Assembly: GCA_015657535.1 (NCBI GenBank) | Contig: JADHZB010001026.1 | Location: 1,989 to 23,887, forward strand | From: Nephromyces sp. MM_2019 | Taxonomy: Eukaryota > Apicomplexa > Aconoidasida > Nephromycida | DNA: 21,899 bases | Direction of reading: 5' to 3' | In this document: positions 1 to 9,551 of the stretch, piece after piece | How positions within the stretch are numbered: position 1 is the first letter of the stretch | How the letters are laid out: each line of letters opens with the position of its first letter | Position numbers and translations under genes: made by a program | Notes under the pieces: generated by a model | Databases searched by the model: none | What the model was told of the DNA's origin: nothing | What the model saw: only the letters and a program-made list of their open reading frames with translations

Positions 1-16
1 TGGCCCAAAGCTTTTA

Positions 17-110
17 TGTGTGTTGCTAGGTACATTGTGAATGATGTGTGTGTATTGCTAGGCACACTATGAGCTACGTGTGTGTATTGCTAGGTATACC
101 ATGAGTGATG
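17..110. repeat. About 32-bp tandem repeat, three copies
   Basis: Three adjacent units start at 17, 47 and 79. Each begins with tgtgtg(ta)ttgctagg and ends with a variable atgag/atgaa stretch. Units are 30, 32 and 32 bases. The sequence is degenerate TG-rich DNA like the introns elsewhere in this window. Confidence 0.7.
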
Positions 111-719
111 CATGTTTGCTTCCAGTGCCCCTATAGGTTGTGCGTTTGTTCCTAGCTACCCGACAGTTCGTGTGTGTTTCTAGTCAATATGCAAGATGAG
201 TTAGTCTAGTAACTTTTGTGCGTAGTGGCAAGTCCGTGAGGAAGATGGGGTGGTTGTGTGTGAGGTAGCTGTGTGTGGGTATTGCACACAAATTGTAGAG
301 TGAGTTATTCACTGTTGACGTGCAGCTTCTAGTGCATGTGTAAAATGTACTGGTAGCTTAATCTGTGTGTGCACTGGTAGCTTAGAAACGCACATACACA
401 GACTGTGTGTGGGATAAACCACAACCAAGTGTGTGCACGAAAAAAGCATGCTAGTGTTCTTGCCTATTTTAGAAGATTCTAGCACAATGGATTCCACCTT
501 ATGCTAGGGTTTTAGAGGCTTTAAGCTGTGTGTTGCCCTCAATGATGATTGATGAAGAAATATGCAGATGATTTTGTATAGTCAGTGGTGAATGTGCGCG
601 TGTGTGGGCGGGCGGGCGGAAGGACCCACGGACGGGCGGAGAGTACCCTAATCGCTTATATATATTGCTGGAATGCTTTCCTTGTGTGCATGCATGTTTA
701 GTATGAAGCTTTGCGTTGC

Positions 720-914
720 CTAGCTCCCTGTGTGTGTTAGTATGCGGCAATGTGTTGCCTGGTGTCCTGTGTGTGCTAGTTTGAAGCATTTCACCACCTA
801 GCTCCCTGTGTGTGCTAGTTTGAAGCATTTCACCACCTAGCTCCCTGTGTGTGCTAGTTTGAGGCACTTCACCACCTAGCTCCCTGTGTGTGCTAGTTTG
901 AAGCATTTCACCAC
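720..914. repeat. 39-bp tandem repeat, five copies
   Basis: Units begin at 720, 759, 798, 837 and 876. The consensus starts ctagctccctgtgtgtgcta and ends with a ttcaccac-type segment. The third and fifth units are identical; the first and second are diverged, and a more degenerate copy precedes them at about 681. Because 39 is 13 codons, the minus strand stays open and reads as a 13-residue repeat (HRELGGEMLQTST). No homology, start or splice context supports translation. Confidence 0.85.
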
Positions 915-1282
915 CTAGCTTCCTTCTCACCTTAGCGTAGCTGTATATAGCATTGCACACTGCTGGCGGCTTCCATTAGCAAAACACCTAGTGTGTGTAC
1001 TTATAGTAATATCAGCCTTGAAGATTCGCTTAAAGTCTCGTGATTTCATTCATACCACGTTGCAGTACTATATATTGGTCTTACACACCCGCGCACACAC
1101 ACTGGTGCACACAGAGGGAAGTATGTTTGTGCGATCAAAACACACAGTATGGGTTCGAAAAAAAGCATGAATTTGGCGCACACACAGTATTATCCTCTGT
1201 TAAACTTGAAAGCTAAAGGGATGATGAAGGTTACAAGGTAAAACCTCAACTCACACACATATAATTGATTCGTAAGAAGTAG

Positions 1283-1294
1283 GTGCACGTACAC
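1283..1294. repeat. Copy of the GTGTACGTACAC palindrome (one mismatch)
   Basis: Reads gtgcacgtacac and is followed by cgcaag. The same right flank (acaccgcaag) follows the copy at 12392, so the two share about 16 positions. It lies between short inverted arms, aagaagt on the left and acttctt on the right. Confidence 0.55.
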
Positions 1295-2490
1295 CGCAAG
1301 CAGCCACTTCTTCCAGAAGATCTCAAGAAGTAAAGACATGGTGAAAACAGGGAAGCTTTAACTACGTATTGGATGAGTGTGTAATCAGAACTAACAAGCG
1401 TACACTCTTACGGGGTTAAACGTGTGAGCACACATACTTACACACTCACACGGGGGCACAGTGTGCGCACACATACTTACGGGCTTACACGCGCGCAGAT
1501 CAACGCACTCACACACGTAAGCATATACACATACACAAACAGGCCAGTATACTAATATACACAGAATCACACATGCTAACATTCACACACACACACACAC
1601 ACACGTTCTCGCTGTCACACACACGGCAGTGCGTATTATATTGCTGTTTGGAGGCATCCCATTGATTGTTGAATGTGTGCGCCGAAGCGCTGGCCATGAA
1701 TGAGTTGAGAGCTAGCAAAGTATGGAAAAGCAATAAAAGCTATGTGATAAGATACACACACAAGAGGAAAGCTTAGGTAAGCGGCTACTGCTAGAATGAG
1801 CACCTACCTTGTGTGTGTGTGTGCATTGTGTGCTCCTTTGTTTGAATAGCCACCTCTGACTTCACGTGTGTGTGCATATTGTGTGCACCCTTACTTGAAC
1901 AACCACCTCTAACTTCACGTATGTGTGTGTATTTTGCGCATCACCATGCCCACGAGCACCTCTAGTGCCACGCATGTGTACGTGCATGTGCACCATCATG
2001 TCACTGAGCACCTTAAACTAGACTGGTGTGTGTATCTGCGCATGCACACGCTAGTTAAGCTTCCAGGAGTATAGTGCATTACCAACCTAGCATGCAACAT
2101 ACCTACACTCGCATGCTCCCCTTACGAAGCACACTGTGTGTGTGCAGACTATGTCTAGAGTAGGTTATAGCACACGAGGCATCAGGCAATCCAACCGATA
2201 GGAGTTAGACCTAGGCTGACAGCAGCAGAGTGTAGATACACTCTCCACTTGCTTGCTAGCCTTGCCTGCTAGCCGCAATGTTACGCTAGGAGACTTTACA
2301 GTTGAACACACTAGTACCTAGTGTGTGTGGTACATCTGAAAGTGCATCATTCAAGTTGCACAAACTGTGTGTGCGAGAGTTCTTATGGGCTTACGCTAGA
2401 GAATATATCCCATGCACTTGTGTGTTGTTGGGTGCAAACGCTTGTGTGTTCGGGTATTAGCGATTGGAGGGCAGCTTAGATATACAAGCT

Positions 2491-3062
2491 AGCCTGTGGG
2501 TTATATGCAGGTTCTAGCTCACACGCCAAGCAGCCACACACAGTGCAGAGAGCATTCTAGTCTAATCCTTGGCGGGTTAAACACGCCCACGCACAAATGC
2601 ACTCGTGTAGCTATGAAGAAGTGCACACAAACTCTAGTAAAACACATGAATAGTCCATACACACAAACACCCAACGCACACACACACAGTCCACACACAA
2701 AACCACACATGAATAGCCCGCACACACACCTCAATCCCAAACCCAAATACACGGTTCAAAACCGCACACATAGGTACTCCTCCACACTATACACCCAACA
2801 TAAGTATATTCGGGTGTACGTACAACTCTCCTCATACACACGCCCACAACACCCTTTCGGACAAATACTGACTTTTTGAAGGGAGAGCCTATTGGTTCGC
2901 TTCATATCAAGTTAGATGATAGTATGACTTCAATAGATATACAAATGCACTAGAAGATAACACACACTACACAAAAACCTCACATGCACACGCACACCCT
3001 AAATGCGGGGATATAGGTAGCCCTACTCCTAGAAATAGCGGAGCACACACACACTTTAGCGT
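2491..3062. other. CA-rich 3' flank of the HAD-type gene
   Basis: This stretch lies downstream of the stop codon of the minus-strand gene that ends at 3063. It is CA-rich on plus, with an imperfect palindrome copy at 2814-2825 (gtgtacgtacaa). I see no AATAAA on the minus strand near the stop, so the 3' end of the transcript cannot be placed. Translations of the open frames here are dominated by His/Thr or Cys/Val and look like repeat shadows. Confidence 0.45.
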
Positions 3063-5729
3063 TCAGCTCACAACATCCTCAATTAAAACCACTTCTATCG
3101 GGCTGAACTGGTTTTCTGGGACCGTGTGTGCGATAGCTTCATCGCCCATTGCCTCACACTCCACTACCGGCCCATGCGAGAGACCCTCATTCACTGCATT
3201 AAACTCATTCGCACACGGCGGGAGCTTCTCTGCTTCATTTACTCCATCACTGTATATTTGTATACATAAGTCCAAGTTCTGATCAGTCTGCATGACTGAG
3301 TGAAGCCATAGGCATAGTAACTCATGCTCCTGTAGGTGGACAGGTAGGTGTGTGTATGTGTGGGTGTATGTGTGTGTGTGCATGTGCGCGTCGGTGTGGA
3401 TGCATGTTTATGCACCTCCATGCGACGCAAAAAATGCCCAATTTTCTGAGCAAAAAGCTCATGCGTTACAGGAAACGCCTCTAGTAGCAGTTTCACACGA
3501 CAAAATACACACAAAATAACATCACACACATACGCAAGAGACGTCGCACCCACACAAACACACATTTCTTCGCTTTACCTGCTTCAATTCATCAATCTGA
3601 GGCCTTTCAATAAACTTGACTGACTTTAGACGAACATCACAATCTTGTATTTCGCTGCAACCAAAGTAGGAAGAGGAGGGCTGCTTCAATAATAAAGCTT
3701 CTAAGCTAAAATGTTGGATGTATGTACACCCATGAAGATACAGGCTTCTCGCTGTTTGATCTTCATGAAGCCCAAAACCGCAAGAATTTTCCAAACAAAA
3801 TATCTTTGCATTATATGGAAAAAAGGTTGAATGTATAGGCATTAGCAGAGTCACACACAGAGCCTCATACAGTCGCATTCAGAGAGTCGCACACAGAGCT
3901 TCACACAGAGACATACACACACAATCAAGCAGCATAAAGATCTGCACTTACTCTCGTAGATTAAGCAGAGCAACTCGCTCGTGAGAAGAATCACCAAGAG
4001 ATATGATATTCCTCCTGCTAGCCCGTTTGGATTTAAAGTGATTTTCTACTTCATCCCGGAATGCGAAATACTGTAAAGGATATATGCACACACATAGAAT
4101 GAAGAGCCCTAATGAACGAATCACCCAGCGTGTACATACACTCAATACAACAACCGATAACAACATTTTTATCTCCCCCCTCATCTACCCAAGCACCCCA
4201 CCTTCCCAACATGCCCCACCCCCACAATCCCGTACCCCTCCAACAATCCCCTCCCCCCCCTCCCACCTCACCTTCCACACATACGGACTAGAAGACCCCC
4301 GACAGCTATAAGTAGAACGAGCGGATACAACTCGGATATTCTTCAAGTAAGGTTGAAGATTAGGCATATATCGATCACAGCTCATCTCCACCCAGCCGTT
4401 ATCAGCATTGGTAATGATAATGACGGAGCCTAGTTTAGCAGCAGCCTCTAGTGTTTTCCGTGAGAGCTCAGTCATCTCCTTCAAGCCCCTGAAGTTTTCG
4501 TCTAATGTACAATCACCGTTAATAGATGAATTCTGTAGTTGAATCCAAGTACTAGGCATAAGGGTATCATCCCAGTCGAAGATGAAGAGGCTTTCATCAA
4601 AGGAGAAAGTAGGGGGCGTTTGTGTATCGTATACATCAGCATCTGTGTGTGAGTCTACGGGGTCAAAAGTGAAGCCTTTAGAGGATTGGGAGGAAGATTC
4701 ATCGAAGGAGGGGGGTTGGGAGGGGGTGGTGGGGGCTAGTGAGGATGAGGAGGGAGAAGCGTCATTCGAATGATCAGGTAGAGAAATGCGTGGATCTACA
4801 CAAGAGGGTAGAGAAGGGCTTGAAGATGCAGGTGAAGAGCACTGCACTTGATAATCACTGGATGGGGCAGATTGATTGTGTGTGTTGTTGGCAAATGCCG
4901 GCTGAGAGTCTTCAAGAAATGCCGGGAAACTTTCCTCCTCCTGCTCCTGCTCAGTATCCTCCCCCAGAAAAGTACGTATATCTGAGATCAAACAGGAAAC
5001 CCTCATGTCCTCCTCTTCCTCTTCCTCTTCTTCTTCTTCTTCGTCAGCATCTTCCAGAGAGATAATAAGTGTGTTTTTGATGGATTGCGGCGTCATCACA
5101 CCACCATCAGAGGAGGTAGCATCCCTTCTCATCTCGAACTCGGCCGCACTCACTTCCTCCTCTGTCTCGCTAATTTCCTCTTCCTCTGCTTCACTCATTT
5201 CCTCTTCTTCTTCTTCTTCTTCTTCTTCTTGTTCTTCTGGTTCTTCTTCACTAACTACCTCTTCCTCTTCTTCGCTCTCTAGTGAAGATGTGGGAGGTGA
5301 ATAGCTCTTACTACCTTCATCCAATGATGGAACTGGTAGAGAACTACTAGTGCTAGATTCTTCTGGAAGCATCGCAACATACGCAGAAGAAAAAGATGAA
5401 AAAACTCCAAACTCACAAGAAGAGGAAGAGGAGGAAGATTCTGTAAATGATTGAGCTGTGCGAGAAGAAGTTTCATCTCCTCTATAACACACAACGCTGC
5501 TGCTAGTCAAGAAGGTGGTGGTATTGGTATACTCGTTTTGTAGGCTTACTGGGGGGGGTGTTACTTCCCCTTCACTCAGGAGGGGAGTAATGCCTCCCTC
5601 CTCATCAACACTTGAAGATTTGAGATCGGAGCAAGCGTTGAGGTGGGGGTGCAGCGAGAGAGAACTAGTGAGTATCTTCGATGATCTCAGCACCGGTGAA
5701 GGAGGGATTGATAGCATGGTTGTCATCAT
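3063..5729 (-). CDS. HAD-superfamily protein with long Ser/Glu-rich N-terminus, multi-exon
   Basis: Exons on the minus strand are 5729-4272 (486 codons), 4070-3952, 3654-3579 and 3329-3063, giving 639 residues with all phases matching. An optional fourth segment, 3478-3416, is listed separately. The start ATG follows an in-frame TGA directly. Residues 1-380 are low complexity: Ser-rich, with Glu runs at about 153-195 and 229-241. A HAD-type domain follows: motif I FIFDWDDT at 382-389 (nucleophile D385, D387), motif II IIITNADNGW with T440, WK at 485-486, then GDSSHE in exon 2 as a motif IV-like acidic site, and SVKFIERP in exon 3. From memory this order (FDWDDT, TNA-GW, SARSTY, GDS-HE, SVKF) matches a protist HAD-like family whose substrate I do not know. 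The HAD fold is strongly supported; phosphatase activity is inference. An acidic tail of about 60 residues ends the protein. Confidence 0.85.
3416..3478 (-). CDS. Possible cassette exon of the HAD-type gene
   Basis: This 63-base segment is open in the gene's frame (starts AFPVTHELF, ends FLRRME) and is phase 0 at both ends, so including or skipping it keeps the frame. Its acceptor (ctactagag) and donor (gag|gtgcat) are weak. Without it, exon 3 (ending IDELKQ) joins exon 5 (starting EHELLCLW) and matches the spacing I recall for the family; with it, there are 21 extra residues. It may be an alternative exon or simply part of one 249-base intron, 3578-3330. Confidence 0.35.
4071..4271 (-). other. 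Intron 1 of the HAD-type gene, G-rich behind the donor
   Basis: The donor is aag|gtgagg at 4271 and the acceptor is cctttacag before 4070. On the transcribed (minus) strand the first 100 bases are full of G runs, for example gggaggggggggagggg, then the sequence becomes ordinary and ends in a TG stretch and a short pyrimidine tract. The splice joins WK to YFAFRDEV in phase 0. Confidence 0.8.
5008..5261. repeat. Trinucleotide (CTT/GAA)n tracts inside the HAD-type coding sequence
   Basis: Two interrupted runs of ctt/cct triplets on plus, at 5008-5042 and 5186-5261, encode the poly-Glu runs of the minus-strand protein. The plus strand reads as poly-Ser, so plus-strand open frames here are shadows. 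Such tracts change length easily by slippage. Confidence 0.8.
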
Positions 5730-5960
5730 TCAAGTTTGATTTTCAAAAAGTCAGGAAAAAGTGTGGGGGGGGGGAGGGGAAGATAGGGGGGAGTGAGAGC
5801 GAGAGAAAGAGCAAAGAAAGGAGTGAGTAGAGAGTGAGTTTGGTGCACACACAGGTGCTGCCAGAGTTCACGCAGAAAACACAGGAAAAGAGAGATATAT
5901 CCAAGTGAAGATGGGGGTAGGGAGCGTGTGTGTAGGGTGGGAGGGTGTTTCACTCAAAAA
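5730..5960 (-). promoter_or_regulatory. Probable 5' flank and leader of the HAD-type gene
   Basis: Directly upstream of the start ATG the minus strand is strongly pyrimidine-rich. C runs lie at about 5765-5795 (plus shows a nine-base G run and a six-base G run), followed by mixed CT sequence to 5825. No TATA-like box is clear. The segment is open for a leader, but no transcription start can be fixed from sequence alone. Confidence 0.35.
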
Positions 5961-6021
5961 GAGTGCTCTGTGGATTGGTAGCTCTATGCGTAAGTATAGG
6001 CGTGTGCAATCCTATGCTCAC

Positions 6022-6152
6022 GCCCTCTACAAACATAGGCACAGCTCAATAAAAGTAACTTCGTACACACACAGAGCTCTCTGGGCATGCCCTCTACAGA
6101 CACAGGCACAGTTCAATAAAAGCAACTCTTTACACGCACACACAGCTCCAGG
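6022..6152. repeat. 67-bp direct duplication with AATAAA in each copy
   Basis: Two copies start at 6022 and 6089. Both carry gccctctac, then an aggcacag(c/t)tcaataaaag core, then a CA-rich end with cagct. Copies differ at several positions. The AATAAA words could act as polyadenylation signals for a plus-strand transcript, but no gene is seen to the left on plus. Confidence 0.7.
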
Positions 6153-6482
6153 TGTATGTACAGCAACAAAGGAGCTACACTCAATTCAAAACAAAACGAA
6201 AACAATTTCTAAAATACCCAAAAGCTACAGCAATTGAAGCCTTGACAGCAAAAAAGGTCATAAGAAAGCCAGTCAGCCAGCGGTAGTGAGTGCTTAGTGG
6301 TGGGTGCTAAACACACACGCACACAACCACAAGCACACTAAATATTCAAGAAAAATTCTGGGGAAAAAAGATGCGAAAAGCCTAGTATATTAGGATGGAA
6401 ATACCACGTAAATATTGGCGTACGTACACTCACGTACACACACACGGGGGTTATACATATAGAGGTATAGACACACAGCAAA

Positions 6483-6625
6483 AAGGAGAGATCTCCTCTT
6501 CTCTCCACACTACTTCCTCAGAAAAAACACCTTTTTTTGCTGTACAAATCAATTTCTGTGAAGAAGCAGAATCTGAAGCTTTTATCACAGCAGTAATCGG
6601 CTCAGAATTTTATATACTTCTATAA
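6483..6625. other. Non-repetitive island with coding potential, strand unclear
   Basis: This 140-base island interrupts the CA-rich DNA. The plus strand carries an open frame ending ITAVIGSEFYILL and a stop at 6625. The minus strand is also open in two frames, one ending in LICTAKKVFFLRK and a stop. The first has only weak splice context. I record it as a possible exon, perhaps of the minus-strand gene, without choosing a frame. Confidence 0.25.
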
Positions 6626-7060
6626 GGTAGGAGTAGCAACACACACACACACACACAGAGGGGGTTTTGTGTGTATAGCTCTTGAAGATAGTAGTAGCTC
6701 ACACACTCACAGGTTAATGTACATACTTCTTGAAGGTAATAGCAGCTTACACACACACAGGTTAATGTACATACTTCTTGAAGGTAATAGCAGCTCACAC
6801 ACTCACAGATTAATCTGCATGCTTCTGTAAGGTAGTAGCATCTCAAGCATACAGAGAGATATGTACATACTTCGGGGAAGATGGTAATAGCTAACAAACA
6901 CACAGATTAATGTACATACTTCTTGAAGGTAGTAGCAGCTCACACACACAGGTTTATATACATACCTCTGTAAGGTAATAGCCGCTTAGGCACATGCATA
7001 CACACGCATAAATATACACACAAGTTCATACAATCCATGAAGGTAGTAGCAGCAAACACA
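6618..7060. repeat. 48-bp tandem repeat array, about eight units
   Basis: Clear units start at 6679, 6726, 6774, 6822, 6870 and 6919, with degenerate ones at 6618 and 6965 and a last partial copy near 7037. Lengths are 46 to 49 bases. The consensus is cttcttgaaggtagtagcag, then a CA-rich segment, then aggttaatgtacata. Each unit opens with a small inverted motif (cttc..gaag or ctt..aag) that is kept although its bases vary. The minus strand stays open as a 16-residue repeat, which I regard as a by-product of the period. Confidence 0.85.
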
Positions 7061-7860
7061 CACATATATGTGTGTGAAGAAAAAGAGGTTGTTAACCTAG
7101 AACAGAGTGCCAGTACATAGAAATATCAAAGGAAGGAGAGCTAATACTCCTTATATAACGAACGATCAACACACCAAAGTTGCAGCCAGTGCATGCAAGT
7201 CTAAGCCTACTAACTTAAACTAGCTCTAATAGGTAGTCTTATCAGATAGCTAACACACAATGCCAAAATGATGCACTAACACACTACTTGGTTGCTCAAA
7301 CAGTAACAAAACAGCACATCAAAATCCACAAAAGTGTTGCACATCAAGTCACACATACCCCCACCTAGAAATGTTACACACATGCGTTGCACACACACGT
7401 CGCAAATACACTGCACACATTGCAACTGTAAATACTCCCAAATCAACACAGCAATGAGCGCTTATTCCCAAGGTTTTCACACACACACCTATTCAACGCC
7501 AGAAGAAGTAGCAAAATAAAGCAAAACACCTGACAAGCTAAGCACAATAAACGTAGCAACTCCTTAACACGCACACACACACACACACATATACGCTGTA
7601 CCTGCCTTTGCAAATGAAAAAGAGTAGCTCCACTGCTAATCATCAACCTTTGCTAATAAGCCTGCAAAAATTCTCACCCACACACCATATATATTTCGAG
7701 TAAGCTCCTTGGATTTTACAGTATATATACCGTGAGTCTACAAAGGAGGATAGGAAGAAACAGACATGCAAACCAAGAAACACACACACACAAAGAAACA
7801 CCTTCACACAAACACGCACACACACAAAGCAAATCGATCAAATTATCATTGAAATTGATT
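7061..7860. other. CA-rich stretch without a supported gene
   Basis: This is degenerate CA-rich DNA (TG-rich on minus) with short AT-rich interludes. I found no pair of splice sites around a convincing open frame. If the minus-strand segments at 7936-14116 belong to genes, this would be their 3' flank or further intron. Confidence 0.4.
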
Positions 7861-7935
7861 CTTCAGATCCAAACTGCTTTCAAGAAAAAGCAGATTTCAG
7901 AGTAAAGCAACTTTGCAAAGGCAGTGTAGGTACAC

Positions 7936-8198
7936 CTAAAAACTCGCACATAACACACAAAAAAACCTACACCAAACGTAGTCTTGCCCTTGAAGCTTGC
8001 AGTGATCAAAGTGCAACCAATAAGAGTAAAAAATACAGACCTGAAGGGTGAAATGCCTGCTAATAGCAAACACACACACTCTCAAAAAATCATACTTTTG
8101 CTGCACATATATCGGGTTATATAGCACTCCAAAGGCTGTGCAGAAAGAAGCCTCTAAATAGCGTGAAAACGCGTGTGTGCGGGAAGGCACATATGCAC
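7936..8198 (-). CDS. Candidate coding exon, minus strand, unidentified
   Basis: Behind a T-rich acceptor (tatattctttaaag before 8198) the minus strand is open for 87 codons to a TAG at 7936. The translation contains AFGVLYNPIYVQQKYDF and YWLHFDHCKLQGQDYVW, which unlike its neighbours is not repeat-like. An alternative end uses a donor at 7972 (tttg|gtgtag) and a short 37-base intron to reach a terminal segment at 7935-7863 in matching phase (SEICFFLKAVWI, stop). I recognise no family. It may be the 3' end of a minus-strand gene. Confidence 0.35.
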
Positions 8199-8473
8199 CT
8201 TTAAAGAATATATACAAAAGGTTATCCACACACACATACGCTATTTCCAGCAATAAATTGTTAAACGTAACACATGCTCATTCTATGTTATAAAGCTTCA
8301 AACACACTTATAGTAGCATATCAACCACAACGCATCTTCCGGATCGCATATACGCACACAAAGGAATAAAATCAACACATGGGCATTTCATATACATTTA
8401 AGAGTACGAGTTGCTTGAAATACGCACACACAATGAGGTGGAGAGTGACAAAAGGACATAGGAACAAGGTAGG

Positions 8474-8501
8474 ATACACACACACACACACACACACACA
8501 C
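8474..8501. repeat. (CA)n microsatellite
   Basis: An uninterrupted CA run of about 13 units that passes directly into the GA-containing 22-bp array. Confidence 0.9.
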
Positions 8502-8612
8502 AGAGAGAGAGAGGCACGCAAATACAGAGAGAGAGGCACGCAAATACAGAGAGAGAGGCACGCAAATACAGAGAGAGAGGCACGCAAATACAGAGAGAGA
8601 GAGGCACACCAA
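8501..8612. repeat. 22-bp tandem repeat array
   Basis: Units start at 8501, 8525, 8547, 8569 and 8591, with the form (ag)4-5 followed by gcacgcaaatac. The three middle copies are identical; the first and last differ in the number of AG steps. Both strands stay open as a result (plus RERE-type, minus SLSL-type repeats), so the listed frames here are repeat shadows. Confidence 0.9.
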
Positions 8613-8843
8613 CACACACACACACACTGAATATACAAATATTAACGATATACAACACACAATAACGCTATTTCGGTCAACTAAACAATCGCTGCATTCG
8701 GAAAAAAGTTCGATCTATGCATGACCAAAACCTTGGAGAAGCACATACATAAAAAAAGCTACTCACAGCACACACAACGATGAATGCCTCTATAAGTGAT
8801 ACTATATATACTGTAGATCAACTTATTAAAAGAAAAAAATTAC

Positions 8844-9004
8844 CCTCCTCTTATCAAAGGCAATGAAGCGTTGTATATATTACTTAATAATAAGCAAAAA
8901 ACAGCTTAAATAGAGGAATCTACGATAAAATAAAAGAGTAAAACGTCCAAGGAAGAGAAAGAAGTGATGGCAGAGCTTCTCTAAGACTAATAAGTCTACT
9001 ACAG
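8844..9004 (-). CDS. Two candidate exons, minus strand, unidentified
   Basis: Segment 9004-8945 (60 bases) follows acceptor gttgttttctatag and ends at donor ggac|gtttta. Segment 8882-8844 (39 bases) follows tgcttattattaag and ends at agg|gtaatt. The first ends in phase 2 and the second supplies exactly one base, so they join as LREALPSLLSLPW-T-NIYNASLPLIRG without a stop. The 62-base intron between them is T-rich. A further open segment downstream (after gatctacag at about 8817) continues the frame. No family is recognised. The choice of sites was mine among several, so certainty is limited. Confidence 0.4.
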
Positions 9005-9148
9005 CTATAGAAAACAACACCTAAGCTGAAAGTATGCTGGAACTGAATCACAAAACAGAACGAAGAACACACACACACCATGAATTTCAGACACTGAACT
9101 ACACACAGATCTCACATAGAATCATGAGAGACTCTCACACTAAAAGAT

Positions 9149-9173
9149 ACACACACACACACACACACACACA
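9149..9173. repeat. (CA)n microsatellite
   Basis: About 12 uninterrupted CA units in CA-rich surroundings. Confidence 0.9.
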
Positions 9174-9551
9174 GTGAAGCTCATACACGCATACATAGTG
9201 AACCTCACACAAATGCGCACGCTAGAGCTCAAACACACACATACAGTCACACTCACATGTTTCAGCAAGAGGACAAAGCTAAAAGCCCAAGCAAATTAGC
9301 CAAGACTCAGTTGAAGCAAATTCATCACACAACTTTCTTTATTAATTTACTTTATATTACGAACACAGACACAGACAAATGTCTCTCATTCATGCTGTGT
9401 GCGTGATTTCTAGGAGCTTAAACTAGCTTCCTTATACTATACCTGAGGTATTACTTGAAACTTCACCTGTACACAAAAATTCTACAGGCTCATCGATAAG
9501 ACTTCTCAGTGAACATACTAATTAGAAGTATAAATACGTGAAATTCTCTAT

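Larger units (their letters stand above)
111..2490. other. TG/CA-rich stretch without a supported gene
   Basis: Apart from the repeats listed separately, this stretch is degenerate dinucleotide DNA. It is TG-rich on the plus strand to about 1000, CA-rich to about 1800, and TG-rich again to about 2480. Open frames here translate into Cys/Val or His/Thr runs, as expected from TG or CA repeats, and match no family I know. A weak exon-like segment with donor aag|gtaaaa ends near 1241 on plus. By analogy with the TG-rich introns of the two identified genes, part of this could be intron of a gene starting to the left, but nothing here proves it. Confidence 0.5.

Noticed and set aside
499..960. A 153-codon minus-strand open frame with a 13-residue repeat
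   Set aside because: The frame stays open because the DNA repeat is 39 bases (13 codons). There is no homology, and the first copies diverge without codon-position bias.
1240..1330. Minus-strand open segment DLLEEVAACGVRAPTSYESI ending in a stop
   Set aside because: It reads well, but the acceptor is weak, there is no partner exon, and it overlaps a palindrome copy; too little to call a gene.
5005..5304. Plus-strand open frame of poly-Ser
   Set aside because: It is the reverse complement of the poly-Glu region of the HAD-type protein, which has clear homology on minus.
2867..5755. A 13-base word (ctgactttttgaa) inverted at both sides of the HAD-type gene, at about 2867 and 5743
   Set aside because: A single short match over 3 kb in A/T-rich words can arise by chance. 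There are no target-site duplications or transposase, so a mobile-element reading is not supported.
8372..8660. Four overlapping open frames on both strands over the 22-bp array
   Set aside because: All are produced by a repeat lacking stop codons in most frames; the translations are simple RERE or SLSL/VCVC repeats.
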